The notes under the pieces: model-generated | What the model saw: only the letters and a program-made list of their open reading frames with translations | The model's database searches: none | Told to the model about the DNA's origin: nothing | Translations under genes and position numbers: made by a program | NCBI GenBank assembly: GCA_024710005.1 | Contig: JANJVQ010000017.1 | Span: 1 to 64,000 of the forward strand | Source of the DNA: Paludibacter sp. | GTDB lineage: Bacteria > Bacteroidota > Bacteroidia > Bacteroidales > Paludibacteraceae | Length of the DNA stretch: 64,000 bases | Reading direction: 5' to 3' | Part shown: piece by piece, positions 42,388 to 51,697 of the stretch | How the letters are laid out: each line of letters opens with the position of its first letter | Numbering within the stretch: the first letter of the stretch is position 1

Positions 42388-43860
42388 TTATCTGGGCATA
42401 TCAGGTAGTTTCCAGCCTTCACGATAATTATGTTTGATTAGCTCTTCTGCAAAAGCAATAGCATTCACCGGATCTGTCATTGTTTTATTGAAAGTCGGGT
42501 GACCATCTTTAATGCTGAAACCATCTTTAATCATGGTACGGATTGTTGCATTCTCAGGAATGTTGGTAAAACGCATATTCTGACCATCCCAATGCAATTC
42601 CTGATTCAGACCTTGCAAGCGAACGCCAAGTACACCCATAACCACCATTTCGTTAAACGGACCTGCTTCGCTGAACGGAGAAGCTGTTTCTACGCGATTA
42701 TCAGCACTTTCTTTACAAGCACGTACCCAATCCATTTCGTGTGATTCAGTCACAACCCGCATTTTCTTCGGAGCTTCCGGGTTACGACCAGAAACCAACC
42801 ACGGATTTTTACCGTAACAACCGCAAATCAGCGTATCTTTAGTACCATGGAAGATAACACCACCACCGCTGTCATTTAAACTTTTTCCGGCAGGAACTCC
42901 TGCTGGACGAACAGGTTGTAAACCACCATCATACCAGTAAACTTCTACTTCCGGCATACCTACTTTAGGCAGGTTATCACGTGCCGGGAAGGTGTATTTT
43001 ACCATTTGCGCATTCGGAGCACACTCAGTCAGTAACGAAGTCGAACTTCCCTGTACCTTAGTTGGATAGCCCAGATTTAATCCTTTGAAAACCGGATGCA
43101 GAATGTGACAGGCCATATCGCCCAATGCACCTGTTCCGAAATCCCACCAGCCACGGAAGTTCCATGGGGTATAAATATGATTAAAAGGACGCATGGGAGC
43201 CGGACCGATAAACAAGTCCCAGTTCATTGTATTTGGAATTTTATCAACCTGTTCCGGACGTTCCAGCCCCTGAGGCCAGATTGGACGGTCGGTAAAAGCT
43301 TCCACTTTGGTGATTTCACCTATTTCGCCGTTCCATATCCATTCGCAAACCTGGCGAACACCTTCACCTGAAGCACCCTGGTTACCCATTTGGGTTGCCA
43401 GTTTGTGTTTAGCTGCCAGCTTTGTCAGTAAACGTGATTCGTAAACAGTATGTGTCAATGGTTTTTCAACATATACATGTTTACCCATGGTCATGGCGTC
43501 GGCAGCTACAATAGCATGTGTATGGTCGGCAGTTGCAACCACCACAGCATCAATACTTTTGCCTAACTCCTCATACATTTTACGGTAATCGTAGTACTTT
43601 TTTGCATTGGGGAAATACTTGAACACCCGGTCGCTGTATTTCCAGTCAACATCGCATAAACCCACGATATTCTGACTCTGCATGTTTTTCAACACCTGGA
43701 AACCACGACCTCCCACTCCTACTCCGGCAATATTCAGCTTGTCGCTTGGAGCAACATGACCGAAGTTTTTACCCAGCACTGAAGAGGGTACTACCGTCAA
43801 ACCGATGGCAGAAACTGCGCCGGCTTTCAGGAATTTTCTTCTTGACATTTTTGATGACAT
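42388..43860 (-). CDS. Tat-exported Gfo/Idh/MocA oxidoreductase (first)
   Basis: 490 residues. The twin-arginine signal SRRKFLKAGAVSAIGLTVVPSSVLG shows export of a folded, cofactor-loaded enzyme. The N-terminal Rossmann fold (LNIAGVGVGGRGFQVLKNM) binds NAD(P), followed by EKPLTHTV, the catalytic-region Lys. It is probably the C3-oxidising or -reducing enzyme of the 3-keto-glycoside route. It lies 45 bp before the DUF1080 gene and 58 bp after a paralogue. Confidence 0.85.
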   Translation of the reverse strand: MSSKMSRRKFLKAGAVSAIGLTVVPSSVLGKNFGHVAPSDKLNIAGVGVGGRGFQVLKNMQSQNIVGLCDVDWKYSDRVFKYFPNAKKYYDYRKMYEELGKSIDAVVVATADHTHAIVAADAMTMGKHVYVEKPLTHTVYESRLLTKLAAKHKLATQMGNQGASGEGVRQVCEWIWNGEIGEITKVEAFTDRPIWPQGLERPEQVDKIPNTMNWDLFIGPAPMRPFNHIYTPWNFRGWWDFGTGALGDMACHILHPVFKGLNLGYPTKVQGSSTSLLTECAPNAQMVKYTFPARDNLPKVGMPEVEVYWYDGGLQPVRPAGVPAGKSLNDSGGGVIFHGTKDTLICGCYGKNPWLVSGRNPEAPKKMRVVTESHEMDWVRACKESADNRVETASPFSEAGPFNEMVVMGVLGVRLQGLNQELHWDGQNMRFTNIPENATIRTMIKDGFSIKDGHPTFNKTMTDPVNAIAFAEELIKHNYREGWKLPDMPR

Positions 43861-43918
43861 ATGACTTTATTTAAAGGTTAATGAAATTTACTTCTGAATT
43901 TTTAGTGGTTAGTGGTTA

Positions 43919-45577
43919 TCATCCCCTCGTTATCACCTGCTTTTCTGCATCCCAATACATGGTTCTGCCCTCAAGATACGCACGGGTACCCATGTGGGCA
44001 GCCATGGCTTCCTCGAAAGCCTGATCGATACCACAGGATGGTTTTTTATCTTGACGAATGCATTCCAGCCATTCTCTGATATGCAGGAAAGTTGTATTAT
44101 ATCTTTTACCTTCCACATAGGAGAACAACAATCCCCTTTCTGCAAAATACATTTCAGTGGCAGATGAAAGCGCATCAATGCTTTTTCCGGAAGCATAACG
44201 GTAAAAAGGCTCACCCGGTTTAATAACACCCTTCTCAATTTTATCTTTATAACGTTGTGAAGCCCTGTCGATGGTTACATTCAGCGTACTTCCCAATTCT
44301 ATAGTTGCATCCGTTCCCATGATTTTACGGGGACGGTTATACTGACTCGCCAGTGTAGCTGTATATAACAAGCTCATATCCCGGTCAGGGAACTCAAATG
44401 TTGTTTGTAATACATCCGGCACGGTGCGACCATCCTTGAAATAATACACTCCTCCCGATGAAGTGGCTGAAGCCGGAATGCCTAAATCAAGCATGTGGTT
44501 CATCACATCATATTCATGGGTAAGCAAGTCACCACTCAAACCGGTACTGTAATCCCACCAGCAACGCCAGCGGAAGAAACGCTCCAGGCTGAATTTATCG
44601 CGTGCATCCGGACCAACATATTTGGCGGCGCCTACTGAAGTCATGTAATCCATATATTCCTTAATGCGTTCCGGATTACCTTCAAACTGTTTCCAGTCAA
44701 TGTTTGATGGATTTGCTTCCGGATGAATCGGATAAACCCAGGCGCCATTGGGGTCGTTGCGATTGGTACTTACTTCCACCAGGGTAACTTTACCTATCAA
44801 ACCCTTTTGGATGATTTCCTTTGCACGGTGATTAATCTCAATCTGCCTTCCCTGATGTCCCAACTGAAAAACCTTACCGCTTTTTCTGACAGCATCGGCT
44901 ACCAGATAAGTTTCCGGAACTGTCCATGTCAATGGTTTTTCCGCATACACATGCTTACCGGCATTCACGGCATCAATAACCATGGTTCCGTGCCAGTGAT
45001 CGGGTGTGGCAATGATTACCGCATCAATATCCTTTGCTGCCAGTAAGTCTTTGTAATGCTTGTAAATAACAGGCAATTTATCAAATTTACCATTTGTACC
45101 CTCTTTGTTGACATTGGCACCTGCCATGGCAGCCTCATTGGCATACACATCAAATATATCGCACACCCCGTTGATTTCAACATTCAGATTCTCCTGTTCC
45201 AGAAAATCTTTATAACGGGTATTCTGAGTATCTTTTTTTGCCTGTTCTTTCAGGTTGTCAATATAAGCAGGTGTAGCAAAACCGAGCGCCTGCATCAGCT
45301 GTGATCCCCTGATGCCAAAACCGATGATACCCAACCGGATGGTTTTTCCGTCGGGCTGACGATCCATCACCGTAGGAGAAGCTTCAAAATTAAAGATGCT
45401 TCCGGCAAGCTTGTTATTGTGTTCTGTTTTCTTTTTCTGATATACACCATAAGCCATTGCACCCAACACGGGAATGGTCGCAAGCGTTTTCAACGCTTCA
45501 CGTCTGCCATTTGACGATGGTAACTCCGGTTTGGTTTGTTCTTTATCTGGCTGATTCAATTCTTCTTTTCCCGACAT
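43919..45577 (-). CDS. Tat-type Gfo/Idh/MocA oxidoreductase (second, longer)
   Basis: 552 residues. An N-terminal hydrophilic leader (SGKEELNQPDKEQTKPELPSS) precedes the NGRREALKTLATIPVLGAMAYGVY signal-like helix with a twin Arg. The NAD-binding motif is LGIIGFGIRGSQLMQALG and the conserved EKPLTW segment follows. It is larger than the downstream paralogue and may work with it as a heteromer or act on a different sugar. It belongs to the same minus-strand operon. Confidence 0.83.
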   Translation of the reverse strand: MSGKEELNQPDKEQTKPELPSSNGRREALKTLATIPVLGAMAYGVYQKKKTEHNNKLAGSIFNFEASPTVMDRQPDGKTIRLGIIGFGIRGSQLMQALGFATPAYIDNLKEQAKKDTQNTRYKDFLEQENLNVEINGVCDIFDVYANEAAMAGANVNKEGTNGKFDKLPVIYKHYKDLLAAKDIDAVIIATPDHWHGTMVIDAVNAGKHVYAEKPLTWTVPETYLVADAVRKSGKVFQLGHQGRQIEINHRAKEIIQKGLIGKVTLVEVSTNRNDPNGAWVYPIHPEANPSNIDWKQFEGNPERIKEYMDYMTSVGAAKYVGPDARDKFSLERFFRWRCWWDYSTGLSGDLLTHEYDVMNHMLDLGIPASATSSGGVYYFKDGRTVPDVLQTTFEFPDRDMSLLYTATLASQYNRPRKIMGTDATIELGSTLNVTIDRASQRYKDKIEKGVIKPGEPFYRYASGKSIDALSSATEMYFAERGLLFSYVEGKRYNTTFLHIREWLECIRQDKKPSCGIDQAFEEAMAAHMGTRAYLEGRTMYWDAEKQVITRG

Positions 45578-45606
45578 AACGAATGATATGCTGATTATGT
45601 TTTACT

Positions 45607-46098
45607 TTAATTCCCGGATAATTTTTTTCTGTATATGAACCTGTCAATTCCAATTTCTTTGGAGGTTGGAAACAGCATCAACACCACTATGGCGCATAGC
45701 ATAATCAGGTTTTTATCCACCCACATATAGGATCCTTCCGGCCGTATCAGGTAATGCACATCGATAAGAGGAGGATGCGATAAATAATATAATGTAAGTA
45801 ATCCAATTGCTCCTATGTTCGCGTACCTAACAAAACAACCTAAAATAAGACATAAACCGATGGCTGTAAGTCCATACATGTTGATGGCATTTACAACATC
45901 CATAACAAAAGGATGGTCGGTCAACATCGTGAAAAACGGGGCAAAAACACCTTTGGAATCGCGAAGATAAGCATAAGACGACCAGTTGGTAGCCATAATT
46001 TTGGTCAATCCCTCATATAAAAAATACCAGCCGATCAGCACCCGCAATATTACCAGCGAAGTAAGTTGAGAACGGCTATATAAAATACTTTTACTCAT
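45607..46098 (-). CDS. DoxX-family membrane protein
   Basis: 163 residues with four hydrophobic segments. The N-terminal pair VILRVLIGWYFLYEGLTKIMATNW matches the DoxX family start, with the R-x-x-x-G-x-x-F motif. DoxX-like proteins are often next to exported oxidoreductases, where they may pass electrons to quinones; that role is suggested here by its place between Gfo/Idh/MocA genes and a small membrane protein. Confidence 0.75.
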   Translation of the reverse strand: MSKSILYSRSQLTSLVILRVLIGWYFLYEGLTKIMATNWSSYAYLRDSKGVFAPFFTMLTDHPFVMDVVNAINMYGLTAIGLCLILGCFVRYANIGAIGLLTLYYLSHPPLIDVHYLIRPEGSYMWVDKNLIMLCAIVVLMLFPTSKEIGIDRFIYRKKLSGN

Positions 46099-46122
46099 TT
46101 TATTATAGTGTAGTTATTTATT

Positions 46123-46467
46123 TTAATTTCTAAAAGTCATGAACAAGGTCACTAACGCGTAAATCAATACCACAGCAATCCAGAGCGTGGATCCATCAAA
46201 CATGGAATAAGTTGCCAGCGCCAGCATGAGCGTCAGCATCATATTCATTCTCATGAGTCTTTTTTGTCTGAAATCAGGGCTGATGGTATTAAACATTTCG
46301 ATAAGCTGTTTGACTATCAGCAACAAAGTCCCGGCACCGAATATATATTTAAATAAGGGCTGATCGAAAAAGTGACCAAAAGAACCGGTGATAACCAGTA
46401 GAATACCGGAAACATAAAGGTATTGAATATACTTATTTTTACGATTGTCTGTTGCAGGTTGAGCCAT
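46123..46467 (-). CDS. Small four-helix membrane protein of the Gfo/DUF1080 operon
   Basis: 114 residues with about four hydrophobic helices (YLYVSGILLVITGSF, YIFGAGTLLLIVKQL, MNMMLTLMLALATYSMF, LWIAVVLIYALVTLFM). I do not recognise a named family. It is the first gene of the minus-strand operon, 25 bp before the DoxX gene. It could be a partner subunit of DoxX; this is only positional inference. Confidence 0.65.
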   Translation of the reverse strand: MAQPATDNRKNKYIQYLYVSGILLVITGSFGHFFDQPLFKYIFGAGTLLLIVKQLIEMFNTISPDFRQKRLMRMNMMLTLMLALATYSMFDGSTLWIAVVLIYALVTLFMTFRN

Positions 46468-46536
46468 GCCGTGTTTTTAATAATTATAAGGTCGAACAGA
46501 AACCTGCATGCATAGCAGGAAAAGAGCAATAGCCTC

Positions 46537-46842
46537 TTATTTCAGGATAAACACATCCTCATTGTCTTTCTTCATGTAATATTTTTCCCTGGCATATTTT
46601 TCCAGAAATACCGAATCCTCCCTGAGTTTATGTATATTTTCCTTATTTTTTTTTATTTCATCCTGATAAAACTGATACTCCGACTCCAGTTTCTTAATTT
46701 CCTGTGAAGTCTTATATCGCTTTATCAGATTATGGTCATCAAAGAATGTCAGGTACACAAAAAATATAAGGAGAACAAAAGTATATTTGTTCAGTAAGTA
46801 ATGACGAATATTTTTAATAAAAGTCCTATTTTTTAATTGCAT
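46537..46842 (-). CDS. DivIC/FtsB-like septum formation initiator protein
   Basis: 101 residues: a short basic cytosolic tail, one membrane helix (YTFVLLIFFVYLTFF), then a charged periplasmic coiled coil (QEIKKLESEYQFYQDEIKKNKENIHKLREDSVFLEKYAREKYYMKKDNEDVFIL). This bitopic architecture and the C-terminal YAREKY-x-M-K-x-x-N-E-D-V motif are typical of FtsB/DivIC. It should join the FtsL-FtsQ subcomplex of the divisome. The promoter is the TACCTTTG box 46875-46868. Confidence 0.82.
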   Translation of the reverse strand: MQLKNRTFIKNIRHYLLNKYTFVLLIFFVYLTFFDDHNLIKRYKTSQEIKKLESEYQFYQDEIKKNKENIHKLREDSVFLEKYAREKYYMKKDNEDVFILK

Positions 46843-46867
46843 TTAACATTTGATTTTCAAAACCACA

Positions 46868-46952
46868 CAAAGGTAAAAAAAAATCGTTGTTTAAAAACTT
46901 TTCAACAATTAAAATTTTGGCCGAAAAAGCTAAATTAAAATCATTATATTTG
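46868..46952. promoter_or_regulatory. Divergent -7 boxes for the divIC-like gene and dnaX
   Basis: CAAAGGTA at 46868-46875 (TACCTTTG on the minus strand) faces the DivIC-like gene. TATATTTG at 46945-46952 faces dnaX, 26 bp before its ATG. Confidence 0.5.
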
Positions 46953-46978
46953 CAAAGCAAAGAAGCAGCGTATTATTC

Positions 46979-48721
46979 ATGGAGAATTTCATTGTATCGG
47001 CCCGAAAATATCGTCCGGCTACCTTCAACTCGGTAGTTGGTCAAACTGCATTAACAACCACCCTTAAAAACGCTATCCAGAGCAACCACCTGGCACATGC
47101 CTATTTGTTCTGTGGTCCGCGAGGTGTCGGAAAAACAACTTGTGCCCGTATCTTTGCCAAAACCATCAATTGCCAGCACCTTTCTGCTGAAGGGGAAGCC
47201 TGCAATCAATGTGAATCCTGCGTTTCATTCAACGAACAACGTTCATACAATATACATGAGTTAGATGCCGCATCGAATAACGGTGTGGATGATATCCGTT
47301 CGCTGATAGATCAGGTGCGGATTCCACCCCAAATCGGGAAATACAGCGTGTACATCATTGATGAAGTACACATGCTTTCTCAGGGTGCTTTCAATGCTTT
47401 TTTGAAAACACTGGAAGAACCGCCTGCTCATGCGATTTTCATTCTGGCAACTACCGAAAAACATAAAATCATCCCCACCATACTTTCCCGTTGTCAGATT
47501 TACGATTTCAACAGGATTACGGTGGCTGATACGGTGGCACATCTGAAATATGTAGCCGAAAAAGAAGGCGTAAATATCGATGACAATGCACTCAATATCG
47601 CTGCACAAAAGAGCGATGGCGGGATGCGGGATGCACTTTCCATCTTTGATCAATTGGTGAGTTTTTGCGGCAATAACATTACCTATCAGGATGTTATCAG
47701 CAACCTGAATGTGCTGGATTATGATTATTACTTCCGATTGGTTGATGCGTTCCTGAAAGGAGATGTTACCAATTCACTGCTGATTTTCAACGAAGTATTG
47801 AATAAAGGCTTTGATGCACATCACTTTGTGTCGGGTTTAAGTACGCACTTGCGTGACTTACTGGTATGCAAGGACCCTCAAACCATTGCCCTGATGGAAG
47901 TGGGCGCCGACATCGGCAAACATTACCAGCAACAGGCGCAACTTTGTCCGGTAGATTTCCTTTTCCAGGCACTGAAACTAAATAACGATTGTGACCTCAG
48001 TTACCGGATTAGCAACAACAAACGGTTATTGGTAGAACTAACCCTGATTCGCATCTGTCAGTTGACAGATGAAAAAAAAAAATCCATAACTGAGAAAGAA
48101 AAACCAGCGCTGAAGTCAATTGCCGTTGAACCTGCTCTGGCTCCGGCCGAAACAAAAACAAATCCGGTCACCCCAACTCCGGCAGTGCAAAAAGCACCGG
48201 AATCAAAACCCGCAACTCAGCCTCAGGTACAGTCAACCGCAAAACCTGAATTTAACAGGAGTGCACGCCCAGTTTCCATTTCAATTTCCCCGATGCTGAA
48301 CAAACAGCAAAGTGCGACGCAGGAAACAAAGCAGACTTCCGAGGAAGCAACAACACAGCAAGAGCCCTATTCCAATGCTGCTTTTGAAAGAGCCTGGAAA
48401 GCATATATTCAGTTGATTCCTAAAATTGTCAGCGTAGTTAGTTATATCAACAACAACAAGCCGGCAAAAATTGCAGAGCATTCCTACGAACTCACCTTTA
48501 CCAATATTTTTCAGGAGGCTGATTTCAAAAAAGAACTGGGTAATATTAGCAACTACCTGAGAAAAGAACTCAAAAACTCGAACATACAATTTGTCACCAA
48601 AGTTGTAGAAGTTGCTGAAAGAGACAAAAGAAACGACCCGGAAGATATTTACCGAAAGATGGCAGAGCAAAACCCTGCCTTAAATATCCTCAAAAAGAAT
48701 CTGAATCTGGAAATTGATTAG
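46979..48721 (+). CDS. dnaX: DNA polymerase III subunit tau (and possibly gamma)
   Basis: 580 residues. Clamp-loader ATPase: Walker A GPRGVGKT (46-53), zinc-binding Cys65, Cys75, Cys78, Cys81, Walker B DEVH (128-131) and SRC-type arginine finger in ILSRCQIYDF. Domain III ends near residue 360. A Pro/Ala/Gln/Lys-rich linker (about 370-450) and a C-terminal tau-like domain follow. An 11-A run lies exactly at the junction (48072-48082) and could yield a truncated gamma form. DnaX loads the sliding clamp and tethers polymerase and helicase. Confidence 0.95.
   Translation: MENFIVSARKYRPATFNSVVGQTALTTTLKNAIQSNHLAHAYLFCGPRGVGKTTCARIFAKTINCQHLSAEGEACNQCESCVSFNEQRSYNIHELDAASNNGVDDIRSLIDQVRIPPQIGKYSVYIIDEVHMLSQGAFNAFLKTLEEPPAHAIFILATTEKHKIIPTILSRCQIYDFNRITVADTVAHLKYVAEKEGVNIDDNALNIAAQKSDGGMRDALSIFDQLVSFCGNNITYQDVISNLNVLDYDYYFRLVDAFLKGDVTNSLLIFNEVLNKGFDAHHFVSGLSTHLRDLLVCKDPQTIALMEVGADIGKHYQQQAQLCPVDFLFQALKLNNDCDLSYRISNNKRLLVELTLIRICQLTDEKKKSITEKEKPALKSIAVEPALAPAETKTNPVTPTPAVQKAPESKPATQPQVQSTAKPEFNRSARPVSISISPMLNKQQSATQETKQTSEEATTQQEPYSNAAFERAWKAYIQLIPKIVSVVSYINNNKPAKIAEHSYELTFTNIFQEADFKKELGNISNYLRKELKNSNIQFVTKVVEVAERDKRNDPEDIYRKMAEQNPALNILKKNLNLEID
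48072..48082 (+). other. 11-A slippery run in dnaX
   Basis: G followed by eleven A encodes E365-K-K-K. Addition of one A (or a -1 shift) gives K-I-H-N-stop; loss of one A gives N-P-stop. Either product ends at about 369-371 residues, just after domain III, where gamma would be expected to end. Confidence 0.6.
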
Positions 48722-48726
48722 CTTGA

Positions 48727-50202
48727 TCACTTGCGCCAAAAAGCCGGGGTGAAAAGAACCAGTACGGTAAAGAGTTCAAGGCGACCAATCAGCATCATAA
48801 AAGAAAGAAACCATTTACTGAAATCCGGGATTGCCGAAAAATTACCGGCGGGTCCTACAGTTCCCAGTCCGGGTCCTACCCCACCCAGACAAGTAATCAG
48901 CCCACCAATTGATTCCTGAAACGGCATACCTGACAAACTAAGTACAAACACACCGAATGCAACAGTAATCAAATATAATATAACAAATGCCAGAATCTTA
49001 GTTATAACATCCTCATTAACAAGTCTCCCATTATATCTAACTGGCACAACGGCATTCGGATGGAGTAATTTTTTAAACTCATAATAGCAGTATTTCACCA
49101 CAATCACGATCCTGATCATTTTAACTGCACCACTTGTAGAACCGGCAGATGCGCCCATGATCATGGCAACCAGCAATAGAATCCAGGTAAAAGTTTTCCA
49201 GTTCATATAATCAGCGGTAGCAAATCCGGTGGTTGTCGTTACTGCTGTGACGTTAAAAAAAGCGTCTCTCCATGCTTTTTCAAGCCTTTCAAAAGAAAAA
49301 GCGGTTGAAAAGTCCAACAATGAAACCATTACTATAATCGAGAACGCAAATAAGGTAATCAAATAATACTTGAGTTCTTCATCCTGCAGTACCCTCTTGA
49401 ACCTATTCTTAAAACCAAAGTAATATAAACTAAAATTTACTCCCGAGAGTAGCATGAAAACGCCAATAACATACTGAATATAGGGAGAATCCCAGTACCC
49501 CACACTTGCCTGTTTGGTTGAAAATCCACCGGTTGCAACTGTGCCAAATGCGTGACAGACCGCATCGAACCAACCCATACCTCCAAACCTGAGAAGTATT
49601 GTTTCCGAAACGGTTAAGATAAAATAGATTAAAAATAAACGCTTAGCTGTTTCATTGATTCGGGGGTGAATTTTATCCTTGGTTGGACCTGCTGATTCAG
49701 CAGCAAACAACTGTGCGCCACTTACCCCGAAAACAGGTAACAAGGCCAACGACATGACAATGATACCCAACCCACCAATCCAGTGCGTCAGACTTCTCCA
49801 ATAGAGTATACTGTGCGATAACTCTTCAATATTATTCAGGATAGAAGCACCTGTAGTTGTGAATCCTGATATCGTTTCAAAAAAAGCATCCGTAAATGAG
49901 GGAATACTACCTGATATCCAATACGGTAGCAAACCAAAAAAAGAGAAAACAATCCAGATAAAAGTTACAACGAGTGACCCCTCTCTCCTGTCGATCATGG
50001 GAGTAGCGCCTCTACCGGCCAGCACACCGGCAACACCCATTGTAAAGGCAATTCCGGCTGTAATCAGAAAATAATATCCATCATTTTCCTTATAAAACAA
50101 GGCAACTAAAGCTGCTGATAACAAGGCAACCGTTTCGACCAGTAAGAGAACTCCGAAAAACTTGAAAATCAGTCGAAAATTAAAGTCTTTGTTGATTGAC
50201 AT
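48727..50202 (-). CDS. trkH: TrkH-type potassium transporter (second copy of tandem pair)
   Basis: 491 residues with eight or more membrane helices and four pore-loop motifs: TTTGASILNN, ATGGFST, TTTGFATAD, and GGVGPGLG. Each contributes the selectivity-filter glycine typical of TrkH/KtrB. It should form the K+ pore, gated by TrkA on the cytosolic side. Its fourth pore motif is GGVGPG, against SDVGPG in the neighbouring paralogue, so the two may differ in selectivity or kinetics. It follows the first trkH by 22 bp and is convergent with dnaX. Confidence 0.9.
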   Translation of the reverse strand: MSINKDFNFRLIFKFFGVLLLVETVALLSAALVALFYKENDGYYFLITAGIAFTMGVAGVLAGRGATPMIDRREGSLVVTFIWIVFSFFGLLPYWISGSIPSFTDAFFETISGFTTTGASILNNIEELSHSILYWRSLTHWIGGLGIIVMSLALLPVFGVSGAQLFAAESAGPTKDKIHPRINETAKRLFLIYFILTVSETILLRFGGMGWFDAVCHAFGTVATGGFSTKQASVGYWDSPYIQYVIGVFMLLSGVNFSLYYFGFKNRFKRVLQDEELKYYLITLFAFSIIVMVSLLDFSTAFSFERLEKAWRDAFFNVTAVTTTTGFATADYMNWKTFTWILLLVAMIMGASAGSTSGAVKMIRIVIVVKYCYYEFKKLLHPNAVVPVRYNGRLVNEDVITKILAFVILYLITVAFGVFVLSLSGMPFQESIGGLITCLGGVGPGLGTVGPAGNFSAIPDFSKWFLSFMMLIGRLELFTVLVLFTPAFWRK

Positions 50203-50224
50203 ATGGGTTTTGACAGATTAATGT

Positions 50225-51697
50225 TTATTTCTTCCAGAAAATAGGCGTGAAAATAATCAGAACCGTAAAAACTTCTAACCTCCCGATAAGCATTACGAAG
50301 GAAAGGAACCATTTGGAAAAATCAGGTATTGAAGCAAAATTCGTTGCAGGTCCGATGCTTCCGAGTCCGGGACCAACATCACTGATACAGGTAATCATAC
50401 CACTTAGTGATTCCATAAAACCCATACCCGAGAAAGCAAGAATAATAGAACCAATGATAATCAGCAGTATATACAACATGATAAAGGCAAGGACACGGGT
50501 AATAATGTCATCTCTGACAATTAAGCTATTGTACTTTACAGGAAACACAGCATTGGGATGGATGATTCTCTTAAACTCGTAATAGGCATATTTTACCACC
50601 AAAAGTACCCTGACCAATTTCATCCCACCGGCAGTAGAGCCCGCTGATGCGCCCGTGAGCATGATAATGAGAATCAACATCCAAACAACCGGTGAAAACA
50701 ACATGTAATCTACTGTTCCATAACCCGTTGTGGTGATCATTGACACGACTGTAAACAGACTGTCCCTGAATAATTTTTCAACACCTGACAAACTCTGAAA
50801 ATGTGAGGTTTCAAATATTGAGAAACTAATTAAAGCAGTAAAAACAAGAACCATGAGTGCAAAAAAACGCAATTCTTCATTTTCTTTAATTTTGCTGATT
50901 TTCCATTTTATCAAAAAATAAAACAAAGAAAAATTAACCCCTGCAAAAAACATGAAAAAGATGATGATGTATTGAATTGCCGGTGATGACCAGTAACCCA
51001 CACTTGCCTGTTTAGTTGAAAAACCGCCCGTGGCCATAGTGGTAAACGAATGATTTATAGCATCAAACCAACCCATACCGGCAACGACCAGCAACAAAGT
51101 CTCTACCACCGTGAGCACAATGTAGATAGCCAATAAACGTTTGGCAGTTTCGCTCATTTTGGGATGAATTTTGTCTTTTGTGGGACCTGTAGCCTCAGCC
51201 GAGAATAACTGAACCGTTGAAAAACCAAAAATAGGTAATAAAGCAATGGAAATAACGATGATGCCTAATCCGCCTATCCATTGTGTCATGCTTCTCCAGT
51301 ATAACATACTTTTTGGCAAAGCTTCTATATCATTGAGTATGGAGGCGCCGGTCGTTGTAAAACCCGACATGGTTTCAAAGAAAGCATCAGTAAATGAAGG
51401 AATACTACCACTTAACCAATAAGGAAGTAAGCCAATAAAAGAAAAAAACAACCAAATGGAAGTAACAATGATAGAACCCTCCCGTTTGCCAATCACAGGA
51501 GAGGCACGTTTTCCGATCAAGTAAAACAACAATCCCAACGACACTGCTATTGCAGATGTAATCCAGAAATGGGATATTACTTCTTCTTTGTAAATTTTGG
51601 CTACAAATACAGCAGTCAAGAGGAAAACCCCCTCGAACAACAACAAACCTCCAACGATTCTAAAAATCAGTTTATGATTGAAATCGCGAAACATCAA
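50225..51697 (-). CDS. trkH: TrkH-type potassium transporter (first copy of tandem pair)
   Basis: 490 residues, a close paralogue of the adjacent gene: both share runs such as GFTTTGASILN, YWRS-T-WIGGLGIIV and FGVSG/FGFS-AQL/VQLF. Pore motifs are TTTGASILND, ATGGFST, TTTGYGTVD and SDVGPGLG. It overlaps the trkA stop by 4 bp and is thus tightly coupled to it. Two pore subunits behind a single regulator suggest a recent tandem duplication with possible functional split. Confidence 0.9.
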   Translation of the reverse strand: MMFRDFNHKLIFRIVGGLLLFEGVFLLTAVFVAKIYKEEVISHFWITSAIAVSLGLLFYLIGKRASPVIGKREGSIIVTSIWLFFSFIGLLPYWLSGSIPSFTDAFFETMSGFTTTGASILNDIEALPKSMLYWRSMTQWIGGLGIIVISIALLPIFGFSTVQLFSAEATGPTKDKIHPKMSETAKRLLAIYIVLTVVETLLLVVAGMGWFDAINHSFTTMATGGFSTKQASVGYWSSPAIQYIIIFFMFFAGVNFSLFYFLIKWKISKIKENEELRFFALMVLVFTALISFSIFETSHFQSLSGVEKLFRDSLFTVVSMITTTGYGTVDYMLFSPVVWMLILIIMLTGASAGSTAGGMKLVRVLLVVKYAYYEFKRIIHPNAVFPVKYNSLIVRDDIITRVLAFIMLYILLIIIGSIILAFSGMGFMESLSGMITCISDVGPGLGSIGPATNFASIPDFSKWFLSFVMLIGRLEVFTVLIIFTPIFWKK

